Source: a virus
Strand: one strand, 5' to 3'
Virus record (IMG/VR): IMGVR_UViG_3300030329_005082
Location: 114,631 to 178,630 of that record
Length of the DNA: 64,000 nucleotides
Part shown: piece by piece, positions 46,983 through 55,078 of the stretch
How the letters are laid out: each line of letters opens with the position of its first letter
Numbering within the stretch: position 1 is the first letter of the stretch
Made by a program: the position numbers and the translations under genes
Notes under the pieces: model-generated
Told to the model about the DNA's origin: nothing
Seen by the model: the letters and a program-made list of their open reading frames with translations, nothing else
The model's database searches: none

Positions 46983-47577
46983 TTTTATATTCCTTTTCTA
47001 CGAGTTTACGAAATGTCTTTTCAACGCCCGGATTTACGAGCCGGGCATGGGGCATAATATCGTGCCTAATGATGCTTCTCATGAACTTTCTGTCTGCATT
47101 TCCTGGGTCAACAAGAAATGGCACCTCTTTTCTATTGCACCAATCTTCTAGAGAGCGTTTAGAGGTGGGGATAAAGGGTCTAATAACATTTTTGTTCTGG
47201 TAGGGGATAATCTTACCGTGACCATGGATAGAAGAGAATAAAAACCACTCAATCACGTCGTCTAAATTGTGCCCTGTTACAATAGGCATATTGAAGCTGT
47301 GGAAGAATTTGTAACGCTCATCTCGCCAATGTTCTTCAAGTGATTTTTTCGGCGGACAAGAGTTGTAATTAATTCCAATAACAATTGGAATATCCCTTTT
47401 ATCACAAAAATCTTTTACAAACCTTTTACACTTTCTTCCAAAGTTTGTGCCGTGATCAAAATAACAAGCGGTCACATCGTGATTGTTGTTGAGGAAATCT
47501 AAAATAGCCATTGAGTCTGGTCCGCCGCTGACAGCGACGCCCAATTCTCTTGGTAGTTTTTCTAGAATTCTCAACAT
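46957..47577 (-). CDS. tilS: TilS-like tRNA(Ile)-lysidine synthase
   Basis: The chosen ATG at 47577 follows AAGGAG, which overlaps the tRNA-Arg CCA end; upstream codons would be a translation of the tRNA. The 206-aa protein has the PP-loop SGGPDS (17-22), then CYFDHGTNFGRKC, GHNLDDVIEWFLF and PFIPTSKRSLEDWC, in the order of TilS. TilS uses ATP and lysine to make lysidine at C34 of tRNA-Ile2. It is shorter than bacterial TilS (usually over 320 aa) because the C-terminal domains are absent. The CAT tRNA downstream is a candidate substrate. Confidence 0.82.
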   Translation of the reverse strand: MLRILEKLPRELGVAVSGGPDSMAILDFLNNNHDVTACYFDHGTNFGRKCKRFVKDFCDKRDIPIVIGINYNSCPPKKSLEEHWRDERYKFFHSFNMPIVTGHNLDDVIEWFLFSSIHGHGKIIPYQNKNVIRPFIPTSKRSLEDWCNRKEVPFLVDPGNADRKFMRSIIRHDIMPHARLVNPGVEKTFRKLVEKEYKNESTSKNL

Positions 47578-47587
47578 TATAACTCCT

Positions 47588-47664
<77 letters not shown>

Positions 47665-47671
47665 AAAATGT

Positions 47672-47850
47672 GAAGAGTTTCCACCCGAACGATTACGGGA
47701 TTCCTATTTGTAGTGTATCTAACCCTACAATCCGTCTTCCACACGCAACTCTTCCAAGGTATGTGGGTACTGAAGGTAGGGACGCTGGCTATTCTTGCCG
47801 CCTGCCAGATCAGCCTAGGTTGACCCTTGACACTTATCGTCGTCGGGTTT
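47672..47850. ncRNA. candidate structured RNA upstream of tRNA-Arg
   Basis: This stretch is more G+C-rich than its neighbours and holds no gene I can support. Its tRNA-proximal part folds on either strand. GAAGAGTT (47672-47679) pairs over 8 bp with AACTCTTC (47747-47754), enclosing a CCCG/CGGG hairpin, a TTGTAG/CTACAA hairpin with an 11-nt loop, and a small CGT/ACG arm. The layout is cloverleaf-like but lacks a normal T-loop. A further stem (CTGGC/GCCAG) lies beyond. It does not match tRNA, RNase P RNA or any riboswitch I know. Orientation unknown; minus is likelier given the neighbours. Confidence 0.45.
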
Positions 47851-47923
47851 TGGCAATCTCCATTTTGTGTCTCCTAAAAAGTTAGCCAATAAATAGGCGC
47901 TTCCAATCTCAAAAGTGCTTCTC

Positions 47924-48136
47924 CTACTTTTTGCGAAGCTTAAGATTCTTGCCGGCAATAATAAGATTAGGATTCTTGATGCTCGGATTGAGCCTTTCAA
48001 GGCTTTTACGGCTAATCTTGTGCTTTATTGCTAATTCGCTAAGTGTATCACCCTTTTGAATACGAACTGAAGTTAATTGTCCGTGCGAGCAACCAACAAA
48101 AGAAAACGCGAATAATAAAACCATTACCTTGTACAT
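47924..48136 (-). CDS. LysM-domain lipoprotein
   Basis: This 70-aa protein has a lipoprotein signal (FVGC, C16). A single LysM module follows (residues about 25-68: VRIQKGDTLSELAIKHKISRKSLERLNPSIKNPNLIIAGKNLKL), which binds peptidoglycan N-acetylglucosamine. It should be anchored in a membrane and touch the cell wall. AGGAG stands before its ATAAAATG start. It could help superinfection exclusion or lysis timing (inference). Confidence 0.82.
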   Translation of the reverse strand: MYKVMVLLFAFSFVGCSHGQLTSVRIQKGDTLSELAIKHKISRKSLERLNPSIKNPNLIIAGKNLKLRKK

Positions 48137-48147
48137 TTTATTTCTCC

Positions 48148-48462
48148 TTAGAGTCCATAAATTCCGATGACATCTTTTGCCTTGTCTTCAAGGATGCACC
48201 CACGAGGGAAGTTTTTAGCAGGAGTTTTCCAAGAAGCAGCCTTCCAAATCAAGCCGTCCTCTTTGCCGACAAAAAACCAAACACTCTCATTCTGGTAGCT
48301 GTCCTTCTTAGCAATTTTGTAGTATTTACTGCCAGGATAGACTTTGACTTCTGGTACCTTGAGATTAGAAAACTTGGATTTATAATGTCCATTGAGCATT
48401 TCCACACATTCATCAATAAAGCCGTGAAGGTGAAATTCTACTTCAGGATTTGCGATAGCCAT
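48148..48462 (-). CDS. conserved small phage protein
   Basis: This 104-aa protein contains YKIAKKDSYQNESVWFFVGKEDGLIWKAASWKTPAKNFPRGCI, a pattern I associate with hypothetical proteins found in many phages (Q-S-V-aFV-K-DG-I-KaAsWK-PAK-RG). A ribosome site precedes the start. Function unknown. Confidence 0.7.
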   Translation of the reverse strand: MAIANPEVEFHLHGFIDECVEMLNGHYKSKFSNLKVPEVKVYPGSKYYKIAKKDSYQNESVWFFVGKEDGLIWKAASWKTPAKNFPRGCILEDKAKDVIGIYGL

Positions 48463-48472
48463 TTTTTTCTCC

Positions 48473-48640
48473 TTAATACAGGGCAGATTTCATAAAGGTT
48501 TCTTGAACAAGGTGGTCAACAACCACTTTATGAATATCCATAGAATTCTTGGGATGCTCGTTGATGGCGTCATACCAAGCGTCAAGTGCTCCTTGACCTT
48601 CGGCGTTAAGGATATTTTCAATATGGTCTTGAACCGACAT
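48473..48640 (-). CDS. 55-aa small protein
   Basis: The frame MSVQDHIENILNAEGQGALD... to ...ETFMKSALY is 55 codons, with AAGGAGAGAG before the ATG. A good sigma70-like promoter (48661-48688) lies just upstream. Acidic and helical; no family known. Its promoter and ribosome site make it credible despite its size. Confidence 0.62.
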   Translation of the reverse strand: MSVQDHIENILNAEGQGALDAWYDAINEHPKNSMDIHKVVVDHLVQETFMKSALY

Positions 48641-48660
48641 TACTCTCTCCTTATAATACT

Positions 48661-48688
48661 ATATTATCACACTGATATTAGAAGTCAA
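48661..48688 (-). promoter_or_regulatory. sigma70-like promoter
   Basis: On the minus strand, TTGACT, a 16-nt spacer and TAATAT end about 20 nt before the 55-aa gene start. It shares the CTTGACTTCTA start with the promoter at 49196-49223. Confidence 0.6.
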
Positions 48689-48693
48689 GCTTT

Positions 48694-49173
48694 TTACGAA
48701 GCTTTTTCTAAATCACGCTCGTAATAATGATTATCATAGCGAGGGTTCTCACGCTGTTCAATGACATCAATTTTATAACCACCGCCTCGTTGAGCCTCTG
48801 TAACAAGTCCGACCTTGCCGGCGAGTTTGGCACGAGTATTCCTCTTATTGTCCTTGAAGCGAATCAGAGATCCAACCGGATACTTTGGAGGCAGCGGCGC
48901 AACCCAATTTAAAGCTTGCGTGATGTTATCCACAAAAGATCCGGCGAAGTAATCTACATGTGGATCGCTTACATCACCGTCTCTCGTGACTTTAATGAGG
49001 TAGATCCGATCCTCGCCGTTGCATTTATCATAAAAACTTACGACCTGATTAGATCCTTCAAACCGGACGTACCAAATAGAATCATGGCCGCGATCCTGTT
49101 CTTGGATCTCAACATCAAGATTTACACGATTGGCACGGTTGCGGATCTTTTTGAGTGCAGACTCTAACTTCAT
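48694..49173 (-). CDS. hypothetical protein with C-terminal SH3-like segment
   Basis: This 159-aa protein has a mixed N-terminal half containing DSIWYVRFEGSNQVVSFYDK. The C-terminal beta segment (KYPVGSLIRFKDNKRNTRAKLAGKVGLVTEAQRGGGYKIDVI) has the VGxLxRFKxN ... GxxGLVTEA pattern of small SH3/KOW-like barrels. Similar barrels occur in the small proteins at 61978-63186. The role is unknown; such barrels often bind RNA or protein. Transcribed from the promoter at 49196-49223. Confidence 0.6.
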   Translation of the reverse strand: MKLESALKKIRNRANRVNLDVEIQEQDRGHDSIWYVRFEGSNQVVSFYDKCNGEDRIYLIKVTRDGDVSDPHVDYFAGSFVDNITQALNWVAPLPPKYPVGSLIRFKDNKRNTRAKLAGKVGLVTEAQRGGGYKIDVIEQRENPRYDNHYYERDLEKAS

Positions 49174-49195
49174 GATTTCTCTCCCTTACAACACC

Positions 49196-49223
49196 ATAAT
49201 ATCATTTCTAGGGTAGAAGTCAA
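49196..49223 (-). promoter_or_regulatory. sigma70-like promoter
   Basis: On the minus strand, TTGACT, a 16-nt spacer and TATTAT lie 23 nt before the 159-aa gene start. This is one of the best -35/-10 matches in the window. Confidence 0.65.
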
Positions 49224-49241
49224 GTTTTTTTTGAAAAAAGA

Positions 49242-49421
49242 TTAAAAACCTGCGGGAATACTCTCTGGCATAGGAAAAGAACTAATTGGATTACAAGTTA
49301 CCATATCTTTTGGCACCTCATAAAAATCCATATCAATCATAAAGGTTTCCAAAGCCTCACGGAGGGTAGGAGCCCATACTGTAAAAGTAACACCACGAAC
49401 CTCAATCTGAAAGCAGTTCAT
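49242..49421 (-). CDS. 59-aa small protein
   Basis: The frame MNCFQIEVRGVTFTVWAPTLREALETFMID... to ...ESIPAGF is 59 codons and overlaps the upstream TM-protein gene by 4 bp (ATGA). Two Cys are present. No family recognised. Coupled translation makes it likely real. Confidence 0.6.
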   Translation of the reverse strand: MNCFQIEVRGVTFTVWAPTLREALETFMIDMDFYEVPKDMVTCNPISSFPMPESIPAGF

Positions 49422-49636
49422 TCTTTGTCCTTTCTTGAACGCTTACTAAGCATATACCGAAATTGCTCCTTTTGCAAGCTTTTCAGTGTTAATTTTCTCT
49501 TTTTGTTTATTTTCTTCAGCAACTCTCGCTGCTTCTTGCCGTGCTTTGATCGCAGCCATGCGTACAGGGCAATTCCTCCAAAGGGCAAAACCAGGGCTAA
49601 TAGAATACCAACCACTAGCGTAAATGCTGTAATCAT
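49418..49636 (-). CDS. 72-aa membrane protein
   Basis: This 72-aa protein has one clear N-terminal transmembrane helix (TAFTLVVGILLALVLPFGGIALYAWL). A very basic cytoplasmic tail follows (RSKHGKKQRELLKKINKKRKLTLKSLQK). It lies directly after the phosphomannomutase gene and overlaps the 59-aa gene. Function unknown. Confidence 0.6.
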   Translation of the reverse strand: MITAFTLVVGILLALVLPFGGIALYAWLRSKHGKKQRELLKKINKKRKLTLKSLQKEQFRYMLSKRSRKDKE

Positions 49637-49639
49637 TCA

Positions 49640-50404
49640 TCAGTACCCCTGTAATGCTAATATTAGCTCGGCTGGACCCTGTACATCATGATAGGCTGCG
49701 GATTTCATAGCAATATCCAAATCGTTCCCATCCTTGCAGATTTTATCTCCAAAAAATACACACTGGTCTGGGGTTTCTATCATGTTGGTAAAAGCATAAC
49801 TCTTGTCCCATCCCTCTCTGGTGATATCAATAGAAATCTGCCCACCGAGCCGAAAAGATAGCCCCCATCCTTGGAACTCTTTTCTGAGTTGTTGCACGAT
49901 CTTTTTGCGCTCACCGCTTTTTAGATCCCATTGAACATAATCTTCTCGCTGCTCGCTTGAGCAATTGCGACCTAAAACAGAAAAGTTGATCTGGCTCTCT
50001 CGCCACTCAATAAAAGTTCCTGTTTTGATTTTAGTGTGAGTCTTGCTAGCTATCTTCAGCAAAACATTGATTATGTGGTTTATATCTGCGTTTGAATAGT
50101 GATCCAGAAGCGTAACCTTGTGAATTAGTTCTGGCTCTATGGGGCTAGTTTCATCATCCATATCTAAATTGCAGTTATAAACCCTTGTCCCATTGCAGGC
50201 ATATACGCGATCAAACAAAGATAAAAGATCATCTTTGGGGATTTGTTCTTCTATTTTTGTTAGTTCTGAACCTGTAACTAGGTGCCGTTTGGTTCCTGCG
50301 GCGGTGGAGCGCAATGCCTGCAAAACATCTTCCGTGATGGATTGTCTAGGTTCGGTAATAGTACCATCCATGTCAAACAATAAGGCTTTTGGGGTTAGTT
50401 TCAT
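49640..50404 (-). CDS. phosphomannomutase-like HAD enzyme (eukaryotic PMM type)
   Basis: This 254-aa HAD-IIB protein has D11 and D13 in LLFDMDGTITEPR and a late metal motif FFGDKICKDGNDLDI. Between them the substrate region TGTFIEWRESQINFSVLGRNCSSEQRE ... GLSFRLGGQISIDITREGWDKSYAF matches eukaryotic alpha-phosphomannomutases (PMM1/PMM2) in order. It is therefore predicted to interconvert mannose-6- and mannose-1-phosphate, a step toward GDP-mannose. That could feed the glycosyltransferase cluster at 21-27 kb (inference). Specificity for another hexose phosphate is possible. Confidence 0.8.
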   Translation of the reverse strand: MKLTPKALLFDMDGTITEPRQSITEDVLQALRSTAAGTKRHLVTGSELTKIEEQIPKDDLLSLFDRVYACNGTRVYNCNLDMDDETSPIEPELIHKVTLLDHYSNADINHIINVLLKIASKTHTKIKTGTFIEWRESQINFSVLGRNCSSEQREDYVQWDLKSGERKKIVQQLRKEFQGWGLSFRLGGQISIDITREGWDKSYAFTNMIETPDQCVFFGDKICKDGNDLDIAMKSAAYHDVQGPAELILALQGY

Positions 50405-50410
50405 TTTACA

Positions 50411-50794
50411 TTATCCAATTATATGAGAAAACAAATCTAGATTAACGGGCGGGATCATAAGGTACCCAATAACGTTATATTCGTATTCGTTTGTTAGATA
50501 GTATTGATCGCTTGATAATTTTGAATTTTTACTAATCAAGGAACTGGTTTCTGGAAGTAACAATATTGTGTAGACTATAATCTTTTGATTATCTTTGTCT
50601 AAGTCGCCATAAAAAGCATCAACAATCACCCCCAACCGACCATGGTTGACTGCTCTTGAAACAGTCCCTAAAGGCATTGCTTCGTCAGGAATTCCCTTAC
50701 TATTAGGTAATTCTCCGGATAGTGCATCCTCTAGGACATCTTTTAGCCTGCCTATAAGTTCTTCATTGGTAGTCACGAGTTTGTAGCACCTCAC
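50411..50794 (-). CDS. hypothetical protein
   Basis: A frame of 127 codons from a GTG at 50794. A second in-frame GTG at 50776 (121 aa) is better placed, because the -10 box of the promoter lies only 10 nt before the first GTG and GAGG precedes the second. The protein shows NHGRLGVIVDAFYGDLDKDNQKIIVYTILLLPE, mixed alpha/beta. No family recognised. Confidence 0.55.
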   Translation of the reverse strand: MRCYKLVTTNEELIGRLKDVLEDALSGELPNSKGIPDEAMPLGTVSRAVNHGRLGVIVDAFYGDLDKDNQKIIVYTILLLPETSSLISKNSKLSSDQYYLTNEYEYNVIGYLMIPPVNLDLFSHIIG

Positions 50795-50803
50795 TACAAG
50801 TAT

Positions 50804-50831
50804 ATAATATCATGTAGTGTTATAATGTCAA
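50804..50831 (-). promoter_or_regulatory. sigma70-like promoter
   Basis: On the minus strand, perfect TTGACA, a 16-nt spacer and TATTAT overlap the last codon of the cysteine synthase gene. It drives the hypothetical, phosphomannomutase and small-protein genes toward 49 kb. Confidence 0.7.
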
Positions 50832-51802
50832 GAGATGCGGATAAAATCTTTTATTTTTACGTTTTTGGACAACTTTTCTTCAGATCCAGAACATAAATCA
50901 GTTGAAAGATACTTTTTATTATCATCACACAGAACAGTAGCTGTTAGGTCATCTGGGAACTCTGAAGCCTTCAAAATAGCTGAAAAAACGTTAGCGCCTG
51001 ATGATATTCCTACAGAAAGTCCTATTTTGTTCAATTGTCTGGCTATATTGATAGCATCTTCATCAGAAACTCTTATAATTGGACCTAAAGAGTCCAAATC
51101 TAGTATCTCTGGGACAAAACTATCACCTATTCCTTCAATTCTATGCCCTTTATCTTCATTATTGATCGGTAATATTGGAAATGCGCGAAATCCTTCATTT
51201 CTGTCGGTAAAATAATGGTGAAAACCCATTATTGTGCCCCCGGTGCCTGCTCCTGCGACAAAAATCTTCAAATTTGGCAAATTATTGTCTTTGAGAGCTT
51301 CTCTGACCTCTGGGGCAGTAGTATTCATATGAGCGAAGACATTCCATGCATTATTGAACTGTTTTGGTCCAAAATAGCCCTTTTTCTTGCTTTTTTTAGC
51401 TGCTAGCTCAATACAATGCGTAAATCCGCCATCTTTTTCGCTTATTTCTATTAATTTTGCCCCATAAAACCTTAAAAGAGACTTTCTTTCCTCAGAAAGC
51501 CAGTCTGGCATGTATATTTCTACTTTACTGCCCAAATAAGCGCCCATCGCAGCAAAGGCAATACCTGTATTGCCGCTTGTAGCCTCTACAATGGTGTCGC
51601 CCTCGTCAAATTGAGATAAATTCTCTGCACTTTCTAAAATTTGTAAAGCCATTCGGTCTTTTATGCTACCGGAGAAGTTCCATGCTTCATATTTTGCATA
51701 AACTACGACTTCTTTGCCATCTAATTCGGCAATTATCTTAATGAGTGGAGTATTTCCAACGAAATTTCTTAATTTCTGTATCTTCTGTGCAAATTTAGAC
51801 AT
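50828..51802 (-). CDS. cysteine synthase-like PLP enzyme
   Basis: This 324-aa fold-type II PLP enzyme has the Schiff-base lysine K48 in NFSGSIKDR, the phosphate-binding SGNTG at 76-80 and VAGAGTGGTIMG near residues 180-190. It matches CysK/CysM-type O-acetylserine sulfhydrylases in length and motif order. The expected reaction makes cysteine from O-acetylserine and sulfide, but relatives include cystathionine beta-synthase and diaminopropionate enzymes. The gene sits 10 bp after prkA. An auxiliary metabolic gene on a phage. Confidence 0.82.
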   Translation of the reverse strand: MSKFAQKIQKLRNFVGNTPLIKIIAELDGKEVVVYAKYEAWNFSGSIKDRMALQILESAENLSQFDEGDTIVEATSGNTGIAFAAMGAYLGSKVEIYMPDWLSEERKSLLRFYGAKLIEISEKDGGFTHCIELAAKKSKKKGYFGPKQFNNAWNVFAHMNTTAPEVREALKDNNLPNLKIFVAGAGTGGTIMGFHHYFTDRNEGFRAFPILPINNEDKGHRIEGIGDSFVPEILDLDSLGPIIRVSDEDAINIARQLNKIGLSVGISSGANVFSAILKASEFPDDLTATVLCDDNKKYLSTDLCSGSEEKLSKNVKIKDFIRIS

Positions 51803-51812
51803 TTCTTATGCT

Positions 51813-53765
51813 CTAACTGTCTCTCCAGAGATTGTTAGCAGCAAATTTGATGACTTCTTCCGCTGAATCTTCATTGTATCCGTACTCCTCAATCAGAGTA
51901 GACACCATTTCGTTGTATTTTCCTTTCTGCTTCTTGTCACGACTCTTAGATTTCGTTACAATTCGGGAAATTTCCTTCACAGAAGAGGTTAATTTGCTTT
52001 CAATAGCTTCACGAAGCGGAGCATAGCTTTGCCAATCTACTTTTTCACCGCGACGAAGCTTGGAAAACATATAAGCTGTGATATCAACTCGGAAATTCTC
52101 TTTAGCAGTGCCAACAATAGCGATCTGTTCTTCAATAGATACCATGAAAGCCTCATCTGGTGAGATTTCTTCATTTGTCACGCTGTCTTTTACAGTTGAC
52201 ATGTTGACATAAGCCTCAGCATGATCCAGATAGTTATTGAAAAGTGCTTCTGCCTGCTCATCGTAAGCAGAGACAAACGCTTTGGTGATTTCCTTCTCTA
52301 GAATATTCAAATATTCATCATGAAGGGTCTTACCTAAGAAATCCAAGTAACGATTACGATCATCTTCAACAACAATCTGATCTTTTACTTGCTTGATAAG
52401 CGCGTCGCGAATAGAAATTGGGGTTACCATGTTCTTATCACTATCAGATAAGGCTGAATCAATGGCTTTCATAATGAATCTTGTAGAAATTCCGGTCATA
52501 CCTTCGTCTCTAGCTTCATCTCTAAGGTCATTAATGTCTATTTTCTTTACATGTCCCTTTTCAATAACTTCTTCGCCGTCATAAAGCTTCATTTTGGTTA
52601 GTGCATCAACCTTGTTTGACAAGTGAAGACGACTCAAGACAGCAAACATAGCAGCAATTTCAAGTGTATGGGGAGCAATATGACCATCAAAGTCAGATAA
52701 TCCTAACATTTTCTCATAAATCTTCTGCTCTTCGGAAACCTCCAAGCAGTAAGGAACGTTTACACGAACAATACGATCAAGAATTGCTTCATTTGTGTTC
52801 TCAGACTTGAATTTATTCCATTCGGCTTCGTTGCAGTGGGCCAAAATGACACCATCAAAATAAATCATTGGACCCTTACCTGGGGAAGGTACTGCCTTCT
52901 CCTGGGTGGCTGTGATCATGGTGTGAAGGAATTCAATTTCATTCTTGAAAACCTCAACAAATTCAACGATACCACGGTTACCAACATTAAAGGCACCATT
53001 CAAAGATAAAACGCGAGGATCATCCTCTGAGTAGAGATCTAGTTTGGAAATGTCCTCACTGCCAACCAGAATTGTAACATCCTGACTGTTAGCATCCATT
53101 GGGGGCACAACACCTACACCGCGACGCCCACGTACTGAAAAGGATGATTGCGTTATTGGCATTGCTGTGTAATCATTATTAAACTCTTCTTTTAGTCTGT
53201 GTCGGCATACAGGACACAAGTCACCTTCAATTTTTATATTGTAAATTTCCTCAAACTCTGGTCTTAGAGAGCGGGGAACAAGGTGGAGAGGCTCTTCATG
53301 GATTGGGCAGCCATCAATGTGATACATTGGCTCACATTGTTCTAGTGCTGATTTGATATGCTCCATGAGCGCGGATTTACCCGCACCAACAGGTCCCAAA
53401 AGTAATAGCACCTGACGGCTTTCTTCGCCTTTGAGCGAAGCTGAACGCAAAAATCTCATAATCTTTGCTAGTGATCTTTCCATCCCGAAAAACTTGCTCT
53501 GGAAATAGTCGTAAGTCTTTACCTCTTCTCCGCCGAATAATTTATTGCAGCGAGAATCAGATTTAGACATTCTTGTCACACCTTGTCCGGCAAGAACATC
53601 ATATAGTCGTCTATGTGCTAGCGAGGTAATAGATGGATCCTTCTCAATTTGTTTGAGATAATCCTCTAGGCTACCACTAAATTTTTCAACCGTCTTCTTT
53701 TCTCTGTGTTTTTCAACCAGTTTCAAGAATTTACTTGATTTATTTTCTTTTGGCATGTGATTCAA
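51813..53765 (-). CDS. prkA: PrkA-family serine protein kinase
   Basis: This 650-aa protein matches PrkA (YeaG). It has an AAA+ domain with Walker A GPVGAGKS at 124-131, a Cys-containing insert (CPVCRHRLKEEF), the GRRGVGVVPPMDANSQD segment, and a C-terminal kinase-like region (residues about 440-650). In E. coli YeaG works with YeaH in nitrogen-starvation and stationary-phase stress. The start is a TTG at 53765 overlapping the SpoVR-like stop (TTGA) with GGGAG just upstream, or the ATG at 53756. It lies in the order YeaH-like, SpoVR-like, PrkA. Confidence 0.9.
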   Translation of the reverse strand: MNHMPKENKSSKFLKLVEKHREKKTVEKFSGSLEDYLKQIEKDPSITSLAHRRLYDVLAGQGVTRMSKSDSRCNKLFGGEEVKTYDYFQSKFFGMERSLAKIMRFLRSASLKGEESRQVLLLLGPVGAGKSALMEHIKSALEQCEPMYHIDGCPIHEEPLHLVPRSLRPEFEEIYNIKIEGDLCPVCRHRLKEEFNNDYTAMPITQSSFSVRGRRGVGVVPPMDANSQDVTILVGSEDISKLDLYSEDDPRVLSLNGAFNVGNRGIVEFVEVFKNEIEFLHTMITATQEKAVPSPGKGPMIYFDGVILAHCNEAEWNKFKSENTNEAILDRIVRVNVPYCLEVSEEQKIYEKMLGLSDFDGHIAPHTLEIAAMFAVLSRLHLSNKVDALTKMKLYDGEEVIEKGHVKKIDINDLRDEARDEGMTGISTRFIMKAIDSALSDSDKNMVTPISIRDALIKQVKDQIVVEDDRNRYLDFLGKTLHDEYLNILEKEITKAFVSAYDEQAEALFNNYLDHAEAYVNMSTVKDSVTNEEISPDEAFMVSIEEQIAIVGTAKENFRVDITAYMFSKLRRGEKVDWQSYAPLREAIESKLTSSVKEISRIVTKSKSRDKKQKGKYNEMVSTLIEEYGYNEDSAEEVIKFAANNLWRDS

Positions 53766-55078
53766 AACTCCCAGGTGTCTTCTTCAATGACCGTAGTAAA
53801 TTTGATGGTACCTGACCACAGTTCATTGATGTAACCAAACACTTTATTAGCTTCTGACAATTCTAGGTCCCTTCCATCGTGCTCATGTTCCAGTATTAGT
53901 GTACCATCCTTTAATAATTCTTTTACAACAATGACAGGAACCGAGTTTAATCCTACATTCTTAATTAGATCGTCGCGAATAGTTCTCCAACTATCTTCAC
54001 CGGATACATCTCTAATCCTAGTGACTCCCTCGCGATTATCAAAAGAATATGTAAATAAATTCAGATCTTTGCATAACTCTAAGTCAAAATAAGTTTTTAT
54101 AAAAGTTTCGTCATTATGTGTTTCTCTTGCGCGCAAACATTCCTCAAACCCGTGAAGCTCTTCAATGCGTTTGAATATTTTATATCCAAGATGATAAGGG
54201 TTTACACGACCCAGGTGAGGTCTAATGACTTGGTTGTGAAGGCGGATAAAAGCAAGATGATAATCATCTGGGATCCCAAGTTTTTTGACAATTTTCTCGT
54301 GCATCAAGACAGCCCAACCCTCATTCATGATTTTGGTTAATGCCTGCGGCACAAAGTAGCTAGACTCATCAGCTACAATATTTATCAAATCTTTCTCCCA
54401 GGGTTCTAGAAAGCGATTATGGTCTGCAATAAATCTAAGAAGATTTTGATCTGGTTCTAGGGGTATTTTATTTATATTGAAATTATCCCACCTTCCAGAG
54501 GTGTCATTTAGCATAAGATTTTTATAATACTCTTTCAGTTTTTTATGGTCTCTTCTGGCTACCCCAGGAGTCCGAGGGACCTGAAATCTTATGGAGTGAC
54601 AAGCATCCAATATCTTCTCTACTTTATCTACGCCTATGTTGGGATCTTCCATATACTTCTTGACGCGCTTAGAGGCGGCTTTGAAGCGATCAATAGCTGT
54701 TTCGGCTCTTGTCTCGGTGAACATACGGTTGTTCTTGAAAAAGTCACTATGACCGACGCAATGTGCCATTGTAAGTATATGGGTAGACATTGGATTCTCG
54801 GTCATCAAATAAGCGATACTAGGGTTAGAGTTGATAATCATTTCATATGGCAGCCCTGACATGCCTAGATTATATTCTGTTTGGATACGGTCAAAAGATT
54901 TTCCATAAGACCAGTGACGGTAATGAGTTGGAAGCCCGGAATAGGCCATGTGTCCAATCATTTCTTTATAATCACATATTTCATAAGAAATTGGGTACCA
55001 ATCCAATGTAAACTCTTCGCCGAGCTTACAGATCTTATCGTCCCAATCTTGAAGTTCTTCCATAGACCAGTCAGCCAT
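53762..55078 (-). CDS. spoVR: SpoVR/YcgB-family protein
   Basis: This 438-aa protein has the SpoVR order of motifs: WSMEELQDWDDKICKLGEEFTLDWYPISYEICDYKEMIGHMAYSGLPTHYRHWSYGKSFD at the N-terminus, then LPYEMIINSNPSIAYLMTENPMSTHILTMAHCVGHSDFFKNN, then ALTKIMNEGWAVLMHEKI. B. subtilis SpoVR affects spore cortex formation; the biochemical activity is not known. It overlaps the YeaH-like gene (TAATG) and the PrkA gene (TTGA), so the three are translated as one unit. Slightly shorter than bacterial homologues (about 500 aa). Confidence 0.9.
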   Translation of the reverse strand: MADWSMEELQDWDDKICKLGEEFTLDWYPISYEICDYKEMIGHMAYSGLPTHYRHWSYGKSFDRIQTEYNLGMSGLPYEMIINSNPSIAYLMTENPMSTHILTMAHCVGHSDFFKNNRMFTETRAETAIDRFKAASKRVKKYMEDPNIGVDKVEKILDACHSIRFQVPRTPGVARRDHKKLKEYYKNLMLNDTSGRWDNFNINKIPLEPDQNLLRFIADHNRFLEPWEKDLINIVADESSYFVPQALTKIMNEGWAVLMHEKIVKKLGIPDDYHLAFIRLHNQVIRPHLGRVNPYHLGYKIFKRIEELHGFEECLRARETHNDETFIKTYFDLELCKDLNLFTYSFDNREGVTRIRDVSGEDSWRTIRDDLIKNVGLNSVPVIVVKELLKDGTLILEHEHDGRDLELSEANKVFGYINELWSGTIKFTTVIEEDTWEF

